Part shown: positions 1 to 8,227 of the stretch, one piece after another
How the letters are laid out: each line of letters opens with the position of its first letter
Numbering within the stretch: the first letter of the stretch is position 1
NCBI RefSeq assembly: GCF_008974225.1
Contig: NZ_BKZR01000001.1
Coordinates: 1-64,000, forward strand
Direction: 5' to 3'
DNA from: Weizmannia acidilactici
Lineage (GTDB): Bacteria > Bacillota > Bacilli > Bacillales > Bacillaceae_C
DNA: 64,000 nucleotides
Made by a program: the position numbers and the translations under genes
The notes under the pieces: generated by a model
Seen by the model: the letters and a program-made list of their open reading frames with translations, nothing else
Told to the model about the DNA's origin: nothing
The model's database searches: none

Positions 1-10
1 TGGGGGTACA

Positions 11-763
11 ATGGAATCTGTCTATAAAACGGATAAAGGCAGAGTAAGGCAGCATAACGAAGACAGTGGGGGAATTTTTAAAAATGCCGAAGGGGATCGT
101 CTTGCCGTCGTTGCGGACGGGATGGGCGGCCACCGCGCGGGTGATATCGCAAGCGGAATGGCAGTGCAGTATTTCAAAGAGGAATTTGAAAAAATCGGGC
201 CGATTGCGGATGCGGAAACTGCTGAGGCGTGGCTTTCCGAAACAATTCGGGATGTGAACACCCGTCTGTTTGAACATGCCGCAAATCACCCGGAATGTGA
301 AGGGATGGGCACGACATTGGTTGCGGCCGTCTGCACCAACCGTTTTATCTCGATTGCCAATATTGGCGACAGCCGCGGCTATATTTTCAATGAAAATGGC
401 TTCCAGCAGCTGACGGAAGACCATTCATTGGTGAATGAACTGGTGAAAACCGGTCAAATTTCCAAAGAAGATGCCGAGAACCATCCCCATAAAAATGTGA
501 TCCTGAAGGCGCTCGGAACGGAAGCCGCCATCTCCCCCGACTTAAAAACGATTGTTTTTGAGGAAAATGATTACCTGCTGCTTTGTTCTGACGGGCTGTC
601 GAATAAAGTGCCGACGGAAGTGATGAAAGAAGTGCTGGAGAAAGACCTGCCGCTCGAACGGAAAGCGGAAATGCTGGTGAATGCCGCCAATGAAAACGGC
701 GGGGAAGATAATATCACCATTGCCCTCATGGCGTTTGGCAGGAATGAAGGCGGGTGCGGTTAA
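11..763 (+). CDS. prpC: PP2C-family protein phosphatase PrpC
   Basis: This 250-residue Mn/Mg-dependent Ser/Thr phosphatase reverses phosphorylation by PrkC, encoded next. PP2C metal-binding motifs are visible in order: HNED (D18), DGMGG (D36), GMGTT near 99, GDSR (D120), SDGL (D194) and GGEDN (D233). The length matches B. subtilis PrpC (254). The ATG at 11 follows a GGGGG run at 2-6, which is probably its ribosome-binding site, although the window begins here. The stop codon overlaps the prkC start (TAATG), so the two genes are probably translationally coupled and produced in a fixed ratio. Confidence 0.95.
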   Translation: MESVYKTDKGRVRQHNEDSGGIFKNAEGDRLAVVADGMGGHRAGDIASGMAVQYFKEEFEKIGPIADAETAEAWLSETIRDVNTRLFEHAANHPECEGMGTTLVAAVCTNRFISIANIGDSRGYIFNENGFQQLTEDHSLVNELVKTGQISKEDAENHPHKNVILKALGTEAAISPDLKTIVFEENDYLLLCSDGLSNKVPTEVMKEVLEKDLPLERKAEMLVNAANENGGEDNITIALMAFGRNEGGCG

Positions 764-2865
764 TGTTAATCGGAAGACGGATCAGCGGCCGCTATAAAGT
801 AAAAAGTCTGATCGGCGGCGGCGGAATGGCAAACGTCTATTTGGCCCGCGATATGATTTTGGACCGTGATGTTGCCGTAAAAGTGCTGCGTCTAGATTGT
901 GCAAATGAACCCGAGTTTATCCAGCGTTTCCACAGGGAAGCCCAGTCGGCGACGAGCCTTGTGCATCCGAATATTGTTAGCATCTATGACATCGGCGAAG
1001 AGGACGATTTAAATTATATCGTCATGGAAAATGTGGATGGCATGACGTTAAAACAATACATACAGCAAAACGGGCCGGTTTCCGTTGAAAAAACGCTGGA
1101 TATCATGGGACAGCTGACAGCGGCGATCTCGCACGCCCACCAGAACCATATCATCCACCGCGATATTAAGCCGCAAAACATTTTAATCAGCCATGACGGG
1201 GTCGTCAAAATTACAGATTTCGGCATTGCCATGGCATTGTCGGCAACTTCGATCACCCAGACGAATGCGGTGCTCGGTTCGGTCCATTACCTCTCTCCGG
1301 AGCAGGCGCGGGGCGGCATGGCCACTTATAAATCGGATATATACGCGCTCGGCATTGTCATGTTCGAACTATTGACGGGTAGGCTGCCGTTTTCAGGGGA
1401 GTCCGCGGTTTCGATTGCTTTAAAGCATTTGCAGAGTGAAACGCCGTCCCCGAAACGATGGAATCCGGACATTCCCCAGAGCGTTGAAAATATTGTTTTA
1501 AAGGCAACCGCCAAAGACCCGTTTTACCGGTACAACAGTGCTGATGAGATGGGGGAGGATATCCGGACGGCGCTCAATCCGGAAAGGCTGGATGAACCGA
1601 AATTTGAAATTCCGGATGACGATGAGCAGACGAAAATCATGCCGGTCTTTTCCGAAACGGCTGCGGGGCCCGGCCTCAATGACGAAACGATCGTCGTAAA
1701 CCCTGCTGACGAAAATGAGGAGGAAAAAAAGGAAAGCAAGCGGGACAGGAAGGAAAAGAAACGGAGAAAATGGCCGGTTGTTTTAGGGATCCTTTTCTTT
1801 TTTCTCGTGTTAGCGGGGCTGGCAGCTTTGTTTCTGCCGTCGTTTTTAGGACCGAAAACCGTCAGCGTGCCGGATGTGGCAGGGAAAAGTGCCGATGCGG
1901 CGGCTGCAGTGCTTGCTGAGCACGGTTTGAAAATCGGGGAAAAACTCAAGGAGACAAGCGAAACAGTACCAAAAGGGCAGATCATCAAAACCGATCCCGG
2001 TGCGGGGGAAAAAATAAAAGAAGGCTCGGAAGTATCGCTTTATATCAGCGCCGGTAAAGAGAAGTTTTCACTTTCCGATTATACAGGCAGGCAGTTCAAT
2101 GACGTTGTCAAGTTGTTAAGCGGGGAGCATTTTAAAGACATCAAAAAAGAAGAAGTGTATGATGACAGTATAGCCGGAACCATTCTCTCACAGGACCCGG
2201 CGCCGGATAAAAAAATTGTTCCCGAAGATACGATCATTACATTTACAGTGAGCAAAGGCCCGGAAACCGTAACCGTGCAGGACTTAACCGGTCTTTCAAA
2301 ATCACAGCTCGACCAGTATGAAAAGGAATCCGGTTTTTCAATTGAAATTTTAGGAAAAGAATATTCGGATACGGTCAAAAAAAACCATGTCATCTCGCAG
2401 TCACCGGCAGCCGGAACCGAACTTGAAAAGGGCGCAACCATTAAAGTCACATTCAGCAAAGGCCCGAAAGAACTTCCGCCGAAAACCGTTACAAAAGAAG
2501 TCACCATTCCTTATGAGCCGTACAACAGTTCAAGCGAAAAGACAGATGGGGGCAGCTATAACAGCGGCGGTACAACTTCGGGTCAGGGCAGCCAGCCAGA
2601 CGGTCATACAGGGGATGCAACGGACAATACTACAACAGGCACAACAAATTCAACAACAGCCGACCAGGAAAAAACGAAGCAGGAAGTTCAAATTTACATT
2701 GAAGATATGAACCACACGATGTCGGAACCGGCGGAAACTTTCGAGATCACAAAAACGGTCAAAAAACAGTTGGAATTCACGATTGAATACGGGAAAGAAG
2801 CCACATACAAAATTGTAAGGAACGGCACCGTCATCACCGAAGAAACGGTTCCTTACCCGAAATAA
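763..2865 (+). CDS. prkC: PASTA-domain Ser/Thr kinase PrkC
   Basis: This 700-residue membrane kinase senses muropeptides and controls germination, growth and cell-wall processes in Bacillus. The cytoplasmic kinase domain spans about 10-270: Gly-rich loop 18-23, K40, HRDIKPQN with D134, DFG at 152-154 and an activation loop rich in Thr. A basic juxtamembrane stretch (325-337) precedes one membrane helix (338-360). Three PASTA repeats follow outside (about 366-430, 436-498, 504-566) and then a C-terminal Ig-like segment. I start at ATG 763, matching the family N-terminus MLIGRRISGRYK; an upstream GTG at 754 is less likely. It is about 50 residues longer than the B. subtilis protein because of a Ser/Thr/Gly-rich linker at 589-637 between PASTA 3 and the C-terminal domain. 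Confidence 0.96.
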   Translation: MLIGRRISGRYKVKSLIGGGGMANVYLARDMILDRDVAVKVLRLDCANEPEFIQRFHREAQSATSLVHPNIVSIYDIGEEDDLNYIVMENVDGMTLKQYIQQNGPVSVEKTLDIMGQLTAAISHAHQNHIIHRDIKPQNILISHDGVVKITDFGIAMALSATSITQTNAVLGSVHYLSPEQARGGMATYKSDIYALGIVMFELLTGRLPFSGESAVSIALKHLQSETPSPKRWNPDIPQSVENIVLKATAKDPFYRYNSADEMGEDIRTALNPERLDEPKFEIPDDDEQTKIMPVFSETAAGPGLNDETIVVNPADENEEEKKESKRDRKEKKRRKWPVVLGILFFFLVLAGLAALFLPSFLGPKTVSVPDVAGKSADAAAAVLAEHGLKIGEKLKETSETVPKGQIIKTDPGAGEKIKEGSEVSLYISAGKEKFSLSDYTGRQFNDVVKLLSGEHFKDIKKEEVYDDSIAGTILSQDPAPDKKIVPEDTIITFTVSKGPETVTVQDLTGLSKSQLDQYEKESGFSIEILGKEYSDTVKKNHVISQSPAAGTELEKGATIKVTFSKGPKELPPKTVTKEVTIPYEPYNSSSEKTDGGSYNSGGTTSGQGSQPDGHTGDATDNTTTGTTNSTTADQEKTKQEVQIYIEDMNHTMSEPAETFEITKTVKKQLEFTIEYGKEATYKIVRNGTVITEETVPYPK

Positions 2866-2896
2866 TACGGTACCTGTATATGGGGGATTTCTCTAG

Positions 2897-2925
2897 TTCC
2901 GCCGGCTCCAGTGCAGGCGGCGGAA
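2897..2925 (+). other. hairpin between prkC and rsgA
   Basis: An 8-bp perfect stem (2897-2904 with 2918-2925) and a 13-nt loop lie in the 91-nt spacer upstream of rsgA. No T-tract follows directly, so it looks like a processing or pausing structure rather than a convincing terminator. Confidence 0.4.
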
Positions 2926-2956
2926 TGATACGATTTTACAATAAGGAAGTGGATGT

Positions 2957-3844
2957 ATGCCGGAAGGAAAAATCTTAAAGGCTTTAAGCGGATTTTACTA
3001 TGTAGAGGACCGTGAAGACGGAGAAATATACCAATGCAGGGGCAGGGGCGTTTTTAGAAAAAACAAAATCACTCCGCTTGTCGGGGATGATGTGGAATAT
3101 AAAAAAGAAAACGGTCGCGAAGGGTATATTTTGCAAATCCGTGAAAGGAAAAATGAGCTGGTCCGTCCGCCGATTGCCAATGTCGATCAAGCCATTTTGG
3201 TTTTTTCCGCAAAAGAGCCGGATTTTCATACACTGCTGTTGGACCGCTTTTTGGTTTCCGTTGAAGCGAGCCTTGTCCAGCCCGTCATTTTGATTACAAA
3301 ATACGATTTGCTTAAACCAAATGAAGAAGGGGAGCTGTCGTCGAAGCTTGAAGTCTACCGGAATATCGGCTATCCGGTCGTTTTATCTTCATCTAAAGAA
3401 CAAACAGGCATCGATGAACTGGCAGCTGAACTGCACGGAAAAATTTCAGTGGTGTGCGGCCAATCGGGGGTTGGAAAAACTTCCATCCTCAACCGGCTCG
3501 ATCCAAACCTGAACTTAAAAACGAGCCAAATTTCAACGCATCTCGGCAGGGGAAGGCATACAACCCGCCATGTCGAATTGCTGCCGGTTGCAGGCGGCCT
3601 TGTGGCGGATACGCCCGGGTTCAGTTCGCTTGATTTCAATGATTTGGAAGCTCCGGATTTGGGAGGTTGCTTTCCGGAAATCAGCGAAAAATCCGGCACA
3701 TGCAAATTCCGTGGTTGCTTGCATGAAAACGAACCGAATTGCGCGGTCAAAGCGGCTTTAGGCCAAAACGAAATTGCATCTTTCCGGTATAACCATTACA
3801 TCCAATTTCTTCAGGAAATTAAAAACAGAAAGCCGAGGTATTGA
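2957..3844 (+). CDS. rsgA: ribosome small-subunit GTPase RsgA
   Basis: This circularly permuted GTPase (295 residues) acts in late 30S subunit maturation and is known as CpgA in B. subtilis, where it is also a PrkC substrate. An N-terminal OB-fold is followed by the G motifs in permuted order: TKYD (G4, 114-117), GQSGVGKT (G1, 168-175), DTPG (G3, 218-221). A C-terminal zinc site C249-x4-C254-x-H256-x5-C262 is intact. ATG 2957 is preceded by AAGGAAGTGG. It overlaps the region just before rpe and forms part of the prpC-prkC-rsgA-rpe-thiN cluster conserved in Bacillus. Confidence 0.96.
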   Translation: MPEGKILKALSGFYYVEDREDGEIYQCRGRGVFRKNKITPLVGDDVEYKKENGREGYILQIRERKNELVRPPIANVDQAILVFSAKEPDFHTLLLDRFLVSVEASLVQPVILITKYDLLKPNEEGELSSKLEVYRNIGYPVVLSSSKEQTGIDELAAELHGKISVVCGQSGVGKTSILNRLDPNLNLKTSQISTHLGRGRHTTRHVELLPVAGGLVADTPGFSSLDFNDLEAPDLGGCFPEISEKSGTCKFRGCLHENEPNCAVKAALGQNEIASFRYNHYIQFLQEIKNRKPRY

Positions 3845-3846
3845 CC

Positions 3847-4497
3847 ATGGTGAAAATCGCGCCTTCTATTTTATCTGCAAATTTTGCAAAATTGGGGGAG
3901 GAAATAAAAGATGTGGAAACCGGCGGGGCGGACTGGATCCATATTGATGTGATGGACGGACATTTCGTCCCGAACATTACGATGGGCCCGCTCGTAGTCG
4001 AAGCGGTCCGTCCGGTCACGAAACTTCCGCTCGATGTCCATTTGATGATTGAAAATCCCGACCAATATTTAGAAGCTTTTGCCAAAGCAGGAGCGGATTA
4101 TATTTCTGTGCATGCGGAAGCCTGCAGGCATCTTCACCGCACGATCCAACATATCCGGTCCCTAGGGGTAAAGCCGGGCGTCGTGATCAATCCAGCTACG
4201 CCGGTGGAATGGATTGCCCCCATTTTGCAGGATGTCGATCTTGTCCTGCTCATGACAGTGAATCCGGGCTTTGGTGGCCAGGCGTTTATCGAATCGGTGG
4301 TGCCCAAAATCGCGCAAGTACGCAGCCTTGCAGAAGAGCAGGGGTTGAAGCTTGAAATCGAAGTTGACGGCGGCATTAATCCGGAAACGGCCAAAAAATG
4401 TAAACATGCCGGTGCAACGGTGCTTGTAGCGGGCTCCAACGTGTACAAAAGCAAAAGCCGCAAAAAAGCCATCCAAGCTTTAAAATTTGGGCAGTAA
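3847..4497 (+). CDS. rpe: ribulose-phosphate 3-epimerase
   Basis: The 216-residue TIM-barrel enzyme interconverts ribulose-5-phosphate and xylulose-5-phosphate in the pentose phosphate pathway. Metal and catalytic residues are recognisable: IHIDVMDGHF with H32, D34 and D37, HLMI (H65), and VDGG near the C-terminus; NPGFGGQ is the phosphate-binding loop. The ATG at 3847 sits three bases after the rsgA stop and behind GAGG at 3835-3838; a TTG at 3841 opens the same frame but would give an N-terminal extension not seen in the family. Confidence 0.96.
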   Translation: MVKIAPSILSANFAKLGEEIKDVETGGADWIHIDVMDGHFVPNITMGPLVVEAVRPVTKLPLDVHLMIENPDQYLEAFAKAGADYISVHAEACRHLHRTIQHIRSLGVKPGVVINPATPVEWIAPILQDVDLVLLMTVNPGFGGQAFIESVVPKIAQVRSLAEEQGLKLEIEVDGGINPETAKKCKHAGATVLVAGSNVYKSKSRKKAIQALKFGQ

Positions 4498-4508
4498 GAA
4501 AAAGAAAT

Positions 4509-4665
4509 GGGGCTGTCCCAAAAGCCTTTAAAAACCGGGAAAATTCGTGATCGTTAATTTCTGAGACTCCTGCGGGAAGGCTCGCGACGCGTGAGAAAAA
4601 GAAGCAAATTTCACGATCATTTAAAACGGGCACCCCTTTTGCCCAGTTTATTTTGGGACTGCCCC
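4509..4665. repeat. MITE-like / dispersed intergenic repeat
   Basis: The 157-bp segment is bounded by 15-bp terminal inverted repeats with one mismatch (GGGGCTGTCCCAAAA at 4509-4523, TTTTGGGACTGCCCC at 4651-4665). A second inverted pair lies inside (around 4545-4560 and 4606-4618, TGATCGT core), so the whole element can fold on itself. The centre carries GACTCCTGCGGGA, a core I associate with short dispersed repeats in Bacillus genomes. It has no coding capacity and I see no clear target duplication. It ends 26 bp before the thiN start, so it replaces or forms the thiN leader. Confidence 0.6.
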
Positions 4666-4691
4666 TTTTATTTACAAAAGGGGAAGCAGCT

Positions 4692-5348
4692 ATGGAAAAG
4701 AAAATTTATATCTTGGCAGGCGGACCGGTGGAAAATGTTCCGGACCTCGGCGAGTATGCAAACGATAAAGAAGCCGTATGGGCCGGCGTTGACAGGGGTG
4801 TATTCCATTTGTTGGAGCAAGGCATTATACCCCGGATTGCCTTTGGTGATTTTGATTCCGTTAGTGAAGCAGAATGGATGATGATTAGAAGCCGGCTTGA
4901 GAATATCCGGAAGTCCCAGCCGGAAAAAGATGAAACCGATATGGAACTGGCACTCATGTGGGCCATAAGCCAGGAACCGGAGACAATCCGCATTTTCGGG
5001 GCAACCGGCGGGCGGGCCGACCATGCTTTTACCAATATACTGCTATTGGCGCATGAAAAATGCCTTCAATTTAAAGGAAAAATTGAAATCATCGACCGAA
5101 AGAACGAAATTACCATGCTGAAACCCGGCTCCTATACAATCGAAAAAATGGAGTCCTTCCCGTATGTTTCTTTTCTGCCGATTACGGAAACGGTAGAAAA
5201 TTTAACATTGAGCGGATTTAAATATCCGCTGCTAAACTGCCGTGTGGAAAGAGGGACAACGCTCTGCGTCAGCAATGAACTTATCCGGGATTTTGGTACT
5301 TTTTCTTTTTCTAGCGGCATATTAATGATGGTAAGAAGCCATGATTAA
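4692..5348 (+). CDS. thiN: thiamine pyrophosphokinase
   Basis: The 218-residue enzyme transfers pyrophosphate from ATP to thiamine to make the cofactor TPP. An N-terminal catalytic fold carries the Asp-rich FGDFDS motif and EKDETDMELA, both typical of the family, then GATGGRADH; the C-terminal half is the beta-rich thiamine-binding domain. The start at ATG 4692 is set by AGGGGAAG just upstream and by homology to B. subtilis ThiN (214 aa); the frame stays open further upstream into the repeat but that part is not coding. No TPP riboswitch is visible. Confidence 0.95.
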   Translation: MEKKIYILAGGPVENVPDLGEYANDKEAVWAGVDRGVFHLLEQGIIPRIAFGDFDSVSEAEWMMIRSRLENIRKSQPEKDETDMELALMWAISQEPETIRIFGATGGRADHAFTNILLLAHEKCLQFKGKIEIIDRKNEITMLKPGSYTIEKMESFPYVSFLPITETVENLTLSGFKYPLLNCRVERGTTLCVSNELIRDFGTFSFSSGILMMVRSHD

Positions 5349-5388
5349 CCATTCTTTATCATGAACGAACAGAGCTGTATACTTATCG

Positions 5389-5397
5389 CATACACAT
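5389..5397 (+). promoter_or_regulatory. possible sigma-E -10 element for spoVM
   Basis: CATACACAT resembles the sigma-E -10 consensus (CATACAnT) and lies 52 bp upstream of spoVM, a known mother-cell sigma-E gene in B. subtilis. I could not find a good matching -35 at the expected distance, so this is tentative. Confidence 0.3.
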
Positions 5398-5448
5398 GAA
5401 TATAATATGCGGGAGACCGGATTGTTATTGTATAGGGGAGGGACACAT

Positions 5449-5529
5449 ATGAAATTTTATACAATCAAACTGCCAAAATTTTTAGGCGGGATTGTCAGAG
5501 CAATGCTGGGGACTTTTAAAAAAGGGTAA
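5449..5529 (+). CDS. spoVM: stage V sporulation peptide SpoVM
   Basis: A 26-residue amphipathic peptide, too short for usual gene calling. It reads MKFYTIKLPKFLGG followed by IVRAMLGTFKKG, differing from the B. subtilis peptide only at its C-terminal end. SpoVM sits on the convex forespore membrane, recognises curvature and anchors SpoIVA for coat assembly; it also inhibits FtsH. P9, needed for curvature sensing in B. subtilis, is kept. A strong ribosome-binding site (GGGGAGGG, 5435-5442) precedes ATG 5449, and a perfect terminator follows five bases after the stop. Its presence shows the host forms endospores. Confidence 0.97.
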   Translation: MKFYTIKLPKFLGGIVRAMLGTFKKG

Positions 5530-5533
5530 TCAT

Positions 5534-5563
5534 AAAAAATCGGCGGATCCGCCGATTTTTTTT
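5534..5563 (+). terminator. terminator of spoVM
   Basis: A perfect palindrome centred at 5547/5548 (ATCGGCGGATCCGCCGAT core flanked by A6 and T8) begins five bases after the spoVM stop. The flanking A- and T-runs make it able to act in both directions, so it may also back up the rpmB terminator. Confidence 0.9.
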
Positions 5564-5581
5564 GTGGGGTTTTGCCCTTCG

Positions 5582-5610
5582 AAAAAAAGAAACCGGCCCG
5601 GCCGGTTTCT
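5582..5610 (-). terminator. terminator of rpmB (minus strand)
   Basis: On the minus strand, AGAAACCGGCC (5610-5600) pairs with GGCCGGTTTCT (5598-5588) and is followed by a run of T (A7 at 5582-5588 on the plus strand). It sits 17 bases past the rpmB stop, convergent with the spoVM terminator. Confidence 0.9.
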
Positions 5611-5626
5611 TATCTGGATTGGAAAA

Positions 5627-5815
5627 TTATACACGTTCCACTTTTCCGGATTTCAATGCGCGGGCAGAAACCCAAACGCGTTTAGGTTTACCGTTAACCA
5701 TGATGCGCACTTTTTGCAGGTTTGCTTTCCAAGTGCGTTTATTTGCGTTCATCGCGTGAGAACGTTTATTGCCCGAAACGGTTTTACGGCCGGTAACCAC
5801 ACATTTTTTCGGCAT
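5627..5815 (-). CDS. rpmB: 50S ribosomal protein L28
   Basis: A 62-residue L28 protein of the large subunit, starting MPKKCVVTGRKT and ending ALKSGKVERV, nearly collinear with the B. subtilis protein. The minus-strand ATG (5815-5813) is preceded by GGAGGAGGGAAT; an in-frame upstream ATG at 5854 would add 13 residues lying across this ribosome-binding site and is rejected. Only one Cys (C5) is obvious, so this looks like the zinc-free form. It is transcribed alone, against all its neighbours, as in B. subtilis. Confidence 0.97.
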   Translation of the reverse strand: MPKKCVVTGRKTVSGNKRSHAMNANKRTWKANLQKVRIMVNGKPKRVWVSARALKSGKVERV

Positions 5816-5900
5816 TTTATTCCCTCCTCCTGTTACGAAGCAGAAATAGAACATATTTATGCTTTCATTACTTCATTTTTCCACATAAAATTACTATAAT

Positions 5901-5929
5901 AATTTATCATATTGAACATCACAATGCAA
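5901..5929 (-). promoter_or_regulatory. sigma-A promoter of rpmB
   Basis: On the minus strand TTGCAT (5929-5924), a 17-bp spacer and TAAATT (5906-5901) lie about 85 bp upstream of the rpmB start in an AT-rich stretch. Confidence 0.5.
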
Positions 5930-5954
5930 GAACTGTTCCCCAGCCGGTTCCGTA

Positions 5955-5992
5955 AAACAGGCGGCGCGCATTTCTGCATGCCGCCCTGTTTT
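5955..5992. other. terminator-like hairpin between divergent rpmB and yloU
   Basis: AAAACAGGCGGC pairs with GCCGCCCTGTTTT (one bulged C). Because of A- and T-runs on both sides it could terminate in either direction, yet it lies between two divergently transcribed genes where no terminator is needed. It may insulate the two promoters or end an antisense or short leader RNA. Confidence 0.5.
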
Positions 5993-6041
5993 GTGGTAAA
6001 CTATAACAATACGGGCCGGTTTTTGCTTATTCAACTCCGGC

Positions 6042-6070
6042 TTTCCATGTTTTCTATCTTATAGTACAAT
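6042..6070 (+). promoter_or_regulatory. candidate sigma-A promoter for yloU-fakA
   Basis: TTTCCA (6042-6047), 17-bp spacer, TACAAT (6065-6070), 53 bp before the yloU start. The -35 is weak (4 of 6). Confidence 0.45.
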
Positions 6071-6122
6071 GGCGGTAGCAGCCAAATCCAGTTTGGCACA
6101 TTGCAGTAAGGGGGAGCGTTAT

Positions 6123-6485
6123 ATGCCGATTGAAATGAATACGCGTTACGGTCAAATTGATATATCGAATGAAGTGGTTGCAACGATTGCGGGAGGTGCT
6201 GCCATCGACTGTTTCGGTATCGTCGGGATGGCTTCGAAAAACCAGATCAAAGACGGTATCACTGAAATCCTGCGCAAAGAAAACTTCTCGAGGGGCGTTA
6301 TTGTGCGTCAACAGAATGAAAGAGTAGAAATTGATATGTACATCATTGTGAGCTACGGGACAAAAATTTCCGAGATCGCTCACAATGTCCAGCAAAAAGT
6401 TAAATATACGCTCAATAAAATGGTCGGCTTATCGGTTGACGCCATCAACATATACGTTCAGGGTGTCCGCGTGACGAACCCGTAA
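6123..6485 (+). CDS. yloU: Asp23/Gls24 family protein YloU
   Basis: A 120-residue Asp23-family protein, same length as B. subtilis YloU. It has the family's IDISNEVVATIAGGAA start, a central YGTKISEIAHNVQ segment and the VDAINIYVQGVRV end. Staphylococcal Asp23 is membrane-associated and linked to envelope stress; the precise role of YloU is not known. ATG 6123 follows GGGGGAGCG; the frame is open 54 bases upstream but without a ribosome-binding site. It lies directly before fakA and is almost certainly cotranscribed with it, an arrangement conserved in Firmicutes. Confidence 0.93.
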   Translation: MPIEMNTRYGQIDISNEVVATIAGGAAIDCFGIVGMASKNQIKDGITEILRKENFSRGVIVRQQNERVEIDMYIIVSYGTKISEIAHNVQQKVKYTLNKMVGLSVDAINIYVQGVRVTNP

Positions 6486-6501
6486 CGAGGAGGAAATTTT
6501 T

Positions 6502-8181
6502 GTGGTTACATCATTGGATGGAAAACGATTTGCAGAAATGATTATACAAGGGGCGAACCACCTGGCGGCAAACGCGAAAACGGTTGATGCCCTGAATGTT
6601 TTTCCCGTTCCAGACGGTGATACGGGGACAAACATGAACTTAACTATGACTTCCGGCGCAAAGGAAGTGCAAAAAAATGTCCAGGAGCATATCGGTGCCC
6701 TTTCCGCGGCTTTTGCGAAGGGGCTCCTGATGGGGGCAAGGGGCAATTCCGGCGTGATCCTTTCACAGCTTTTCCGCGGATTTTCCAAATCGATTGAAGC
6801 AAAAGCGAGCATTTCGGCCATAGAGTTCGCGGAAGCTTTTCAGGCCGGAATCAAGAGCGCTTTTAAAGCAATTATGAAGCCGGTCGAAGGGACGATATTG
6901 ACCGTTGCAAGAGAAGCAGCAAAAAAAGGCGTGCAAGTAGCCAAAACGGAAAAAGATATCGCCGCCGTGATGGAGGAAATCCTGGATGAAGCGAAGAAGA
7001 CGTTGAGCCGGACGCCGGAAATGCTACCGGTCTTAAAAGAAGTCGGCGTCGTCGACAGCGGCGGTCAGGGGCTTGTTTTTATTTATGAAGGGTTTCTTGC
7101 CGAATTGAAAGGGGAAGAGTTGCCGGATACACCGTCTGCCATCCCGTCAATGGACGAGCTTGTGAGCGCCGAACACCATAAACATGTGCAGGATTTTATG
7201 AATACGGAAGATATCAAATACGGGTATTGTACGGAAATTATGGTAAGGCTGAACCGCTCTATACCGGCAGGTAAAGCTTTTTCCGAGGACCGGTTCCGGC
7301 AGGATTTAAGCCATTTGGGGGATTCGCTGCTTGTCATTTCCGATGACGATATCGTCAAAGTCCATGTCCATACTGAACGCCCAGGTGATGTCCTGAATTA
7401 TGGCCAGCAGTACGGCAGTTTAATTAAGTTGAAAGTGGACAATATGCGCGAACAGCACAGCGCGATTGTCGGAGAAACCCAGCATACGCTCGTCAGCGGG
7501 AAAAAAGAAGTGAAAAAAGAAAAGCAGGCATACGGGGTCATTACCGTAGCAATGGGGGACGGGATTGCCGAAATGTTTAAAAGTATCGGCGCGGATGTCG
7601 TCATTGAAGGCGGACAGACGATGAACCCGAGCACGGAAGATATTTTAAAGGCGATTGAAGAGGCAAATGCAGAACAAATCATCATCCTTCCGAATAACAA
7701 AAACGTCGTAATGGCAAGTGAACAGGCTGCCGAATTGGCGGAAGCGAAAGTGGTGGTCGTCCCTTCCAAAACGGTGCCTCAGGGAATGGCGGCGCTTTTG
7801 GCGTTCAATCCTTCGCAGCCGCTTGAGAAAAATATGCAAGCAATGGAAGAAGCGCTCGGGCGCGTAAAATCCGGGCAGGTGACGTATGCTGTCAGGGATA
7901 CGAATATTGACGGGATCTCCATAAAAAAAGACGATTATATGGGTATTTTTGAAGGCAAAATCGTCAAAACAAGTCCGGCATTGCTGGAGGCTTCCAAGCA
8001 GCTGCTAGGTCAAATGATTGGTGAAGAGGATGAGATTGTGACGGTCATTTACGGCAAGGATGTCGCCTCCTCCCAGGTGGATGAGCTCGTTTCATATATT
8101 GAAAGCCGCTATCCGGATGTGGAAATTGAAGTCCATGATGGCAGGCAGCAGTTATATTCTTTTATTTTTGCAGTGGAGTAG
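6502..8181 (+). CDS. fakA: fatty acid kinase catalytic subunit FakA (YloV)
   Basis: The 559-residue protein phosphorylates fatty acids held by a FakB (DegV-family) carrier, feeding acyl-phosphate to PlsX/PlsY phospholipid synthesis. The N-terminal DhaL-type kinase domain (about 1-200) shows NVFPVPDGDTGTNM, whose Asp residues bind Mg-ATP, and MGARGNSGVILSQ. A central domain follows and the C-terminal half carries a DegV-like FakB-interacting region (EGGQTMNPSTEDI, ILPNNKN). The start is GTG 6502, placed by GAGGAGG at 6487-6493. No fakB lies in the window; PlsX, its pathway partner, is 4.5 kb downstream. Confidence 0.93.
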   Translation: MVTSLDGKRFAEMIIQGANHLAANAKTVDALNVFPVPDGDTGTNMNLTMTSGAKEVQKNVQEHIGALSAAFAKGLLMGARGNSGVILSQLFRGFSKSIEAKASISAIEFAEAFQAGIKSAFKAIMKPVEGTILTVAREAAKKGVQVAKTEKDIAAVMEEILDEAKKTLSRTPEMLPVLKEVGVVDSGGQGLVFIYEGFLAELKGEELPDTPSAIPSMDELVSAEHHKHVQDFMNTEDIKYGYCTEIMVRLNRSIPAGKAFSEDRFRQDLSHLGDSLLVISDDDIVKVHVHTERPGDVLNYGQQYGSLIKLKVDNMREQHSAIVGETQHTLVSGKKEVKKEKQAYGVITVAMGDGIAEMFKSIGADVVIEGGQTMNPSTEDILKAIEEANAEQIIILPNNKNVVMASEQAAELAEAKVVVVPSKTVPQGMAALLAFNPSQPLEKNMQAMEEALGRVKSGQVTYAVRDTNIDGISIKKDDYMGIFEGKIVKTSPALLEASKQLLGQMIGEEDEIVTVIYGKDVASSQVDELVSYIESRYPDVEIEVHDGRQQLYSFIFAVE

Positions 8182-8227
8182 AGAAAAAAACTCCGCGCTG
8201 CATAAGAAGGTTTAGGTGTGTGGTAAG

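Noticed and set aside
4570..4691. thiN N-terminal extension read through the repeat
   Set aside because: The frame is open by chance in the repeat; AGGGGAAG and homology set the start at 4692.
5492..5899. Plus-strand open frame of 135 codons across the spoVM terminator and rpmB
   Set aside because: It is the reverse shadow of rpmB, crosses two terminators and has no ribosome-binding site.
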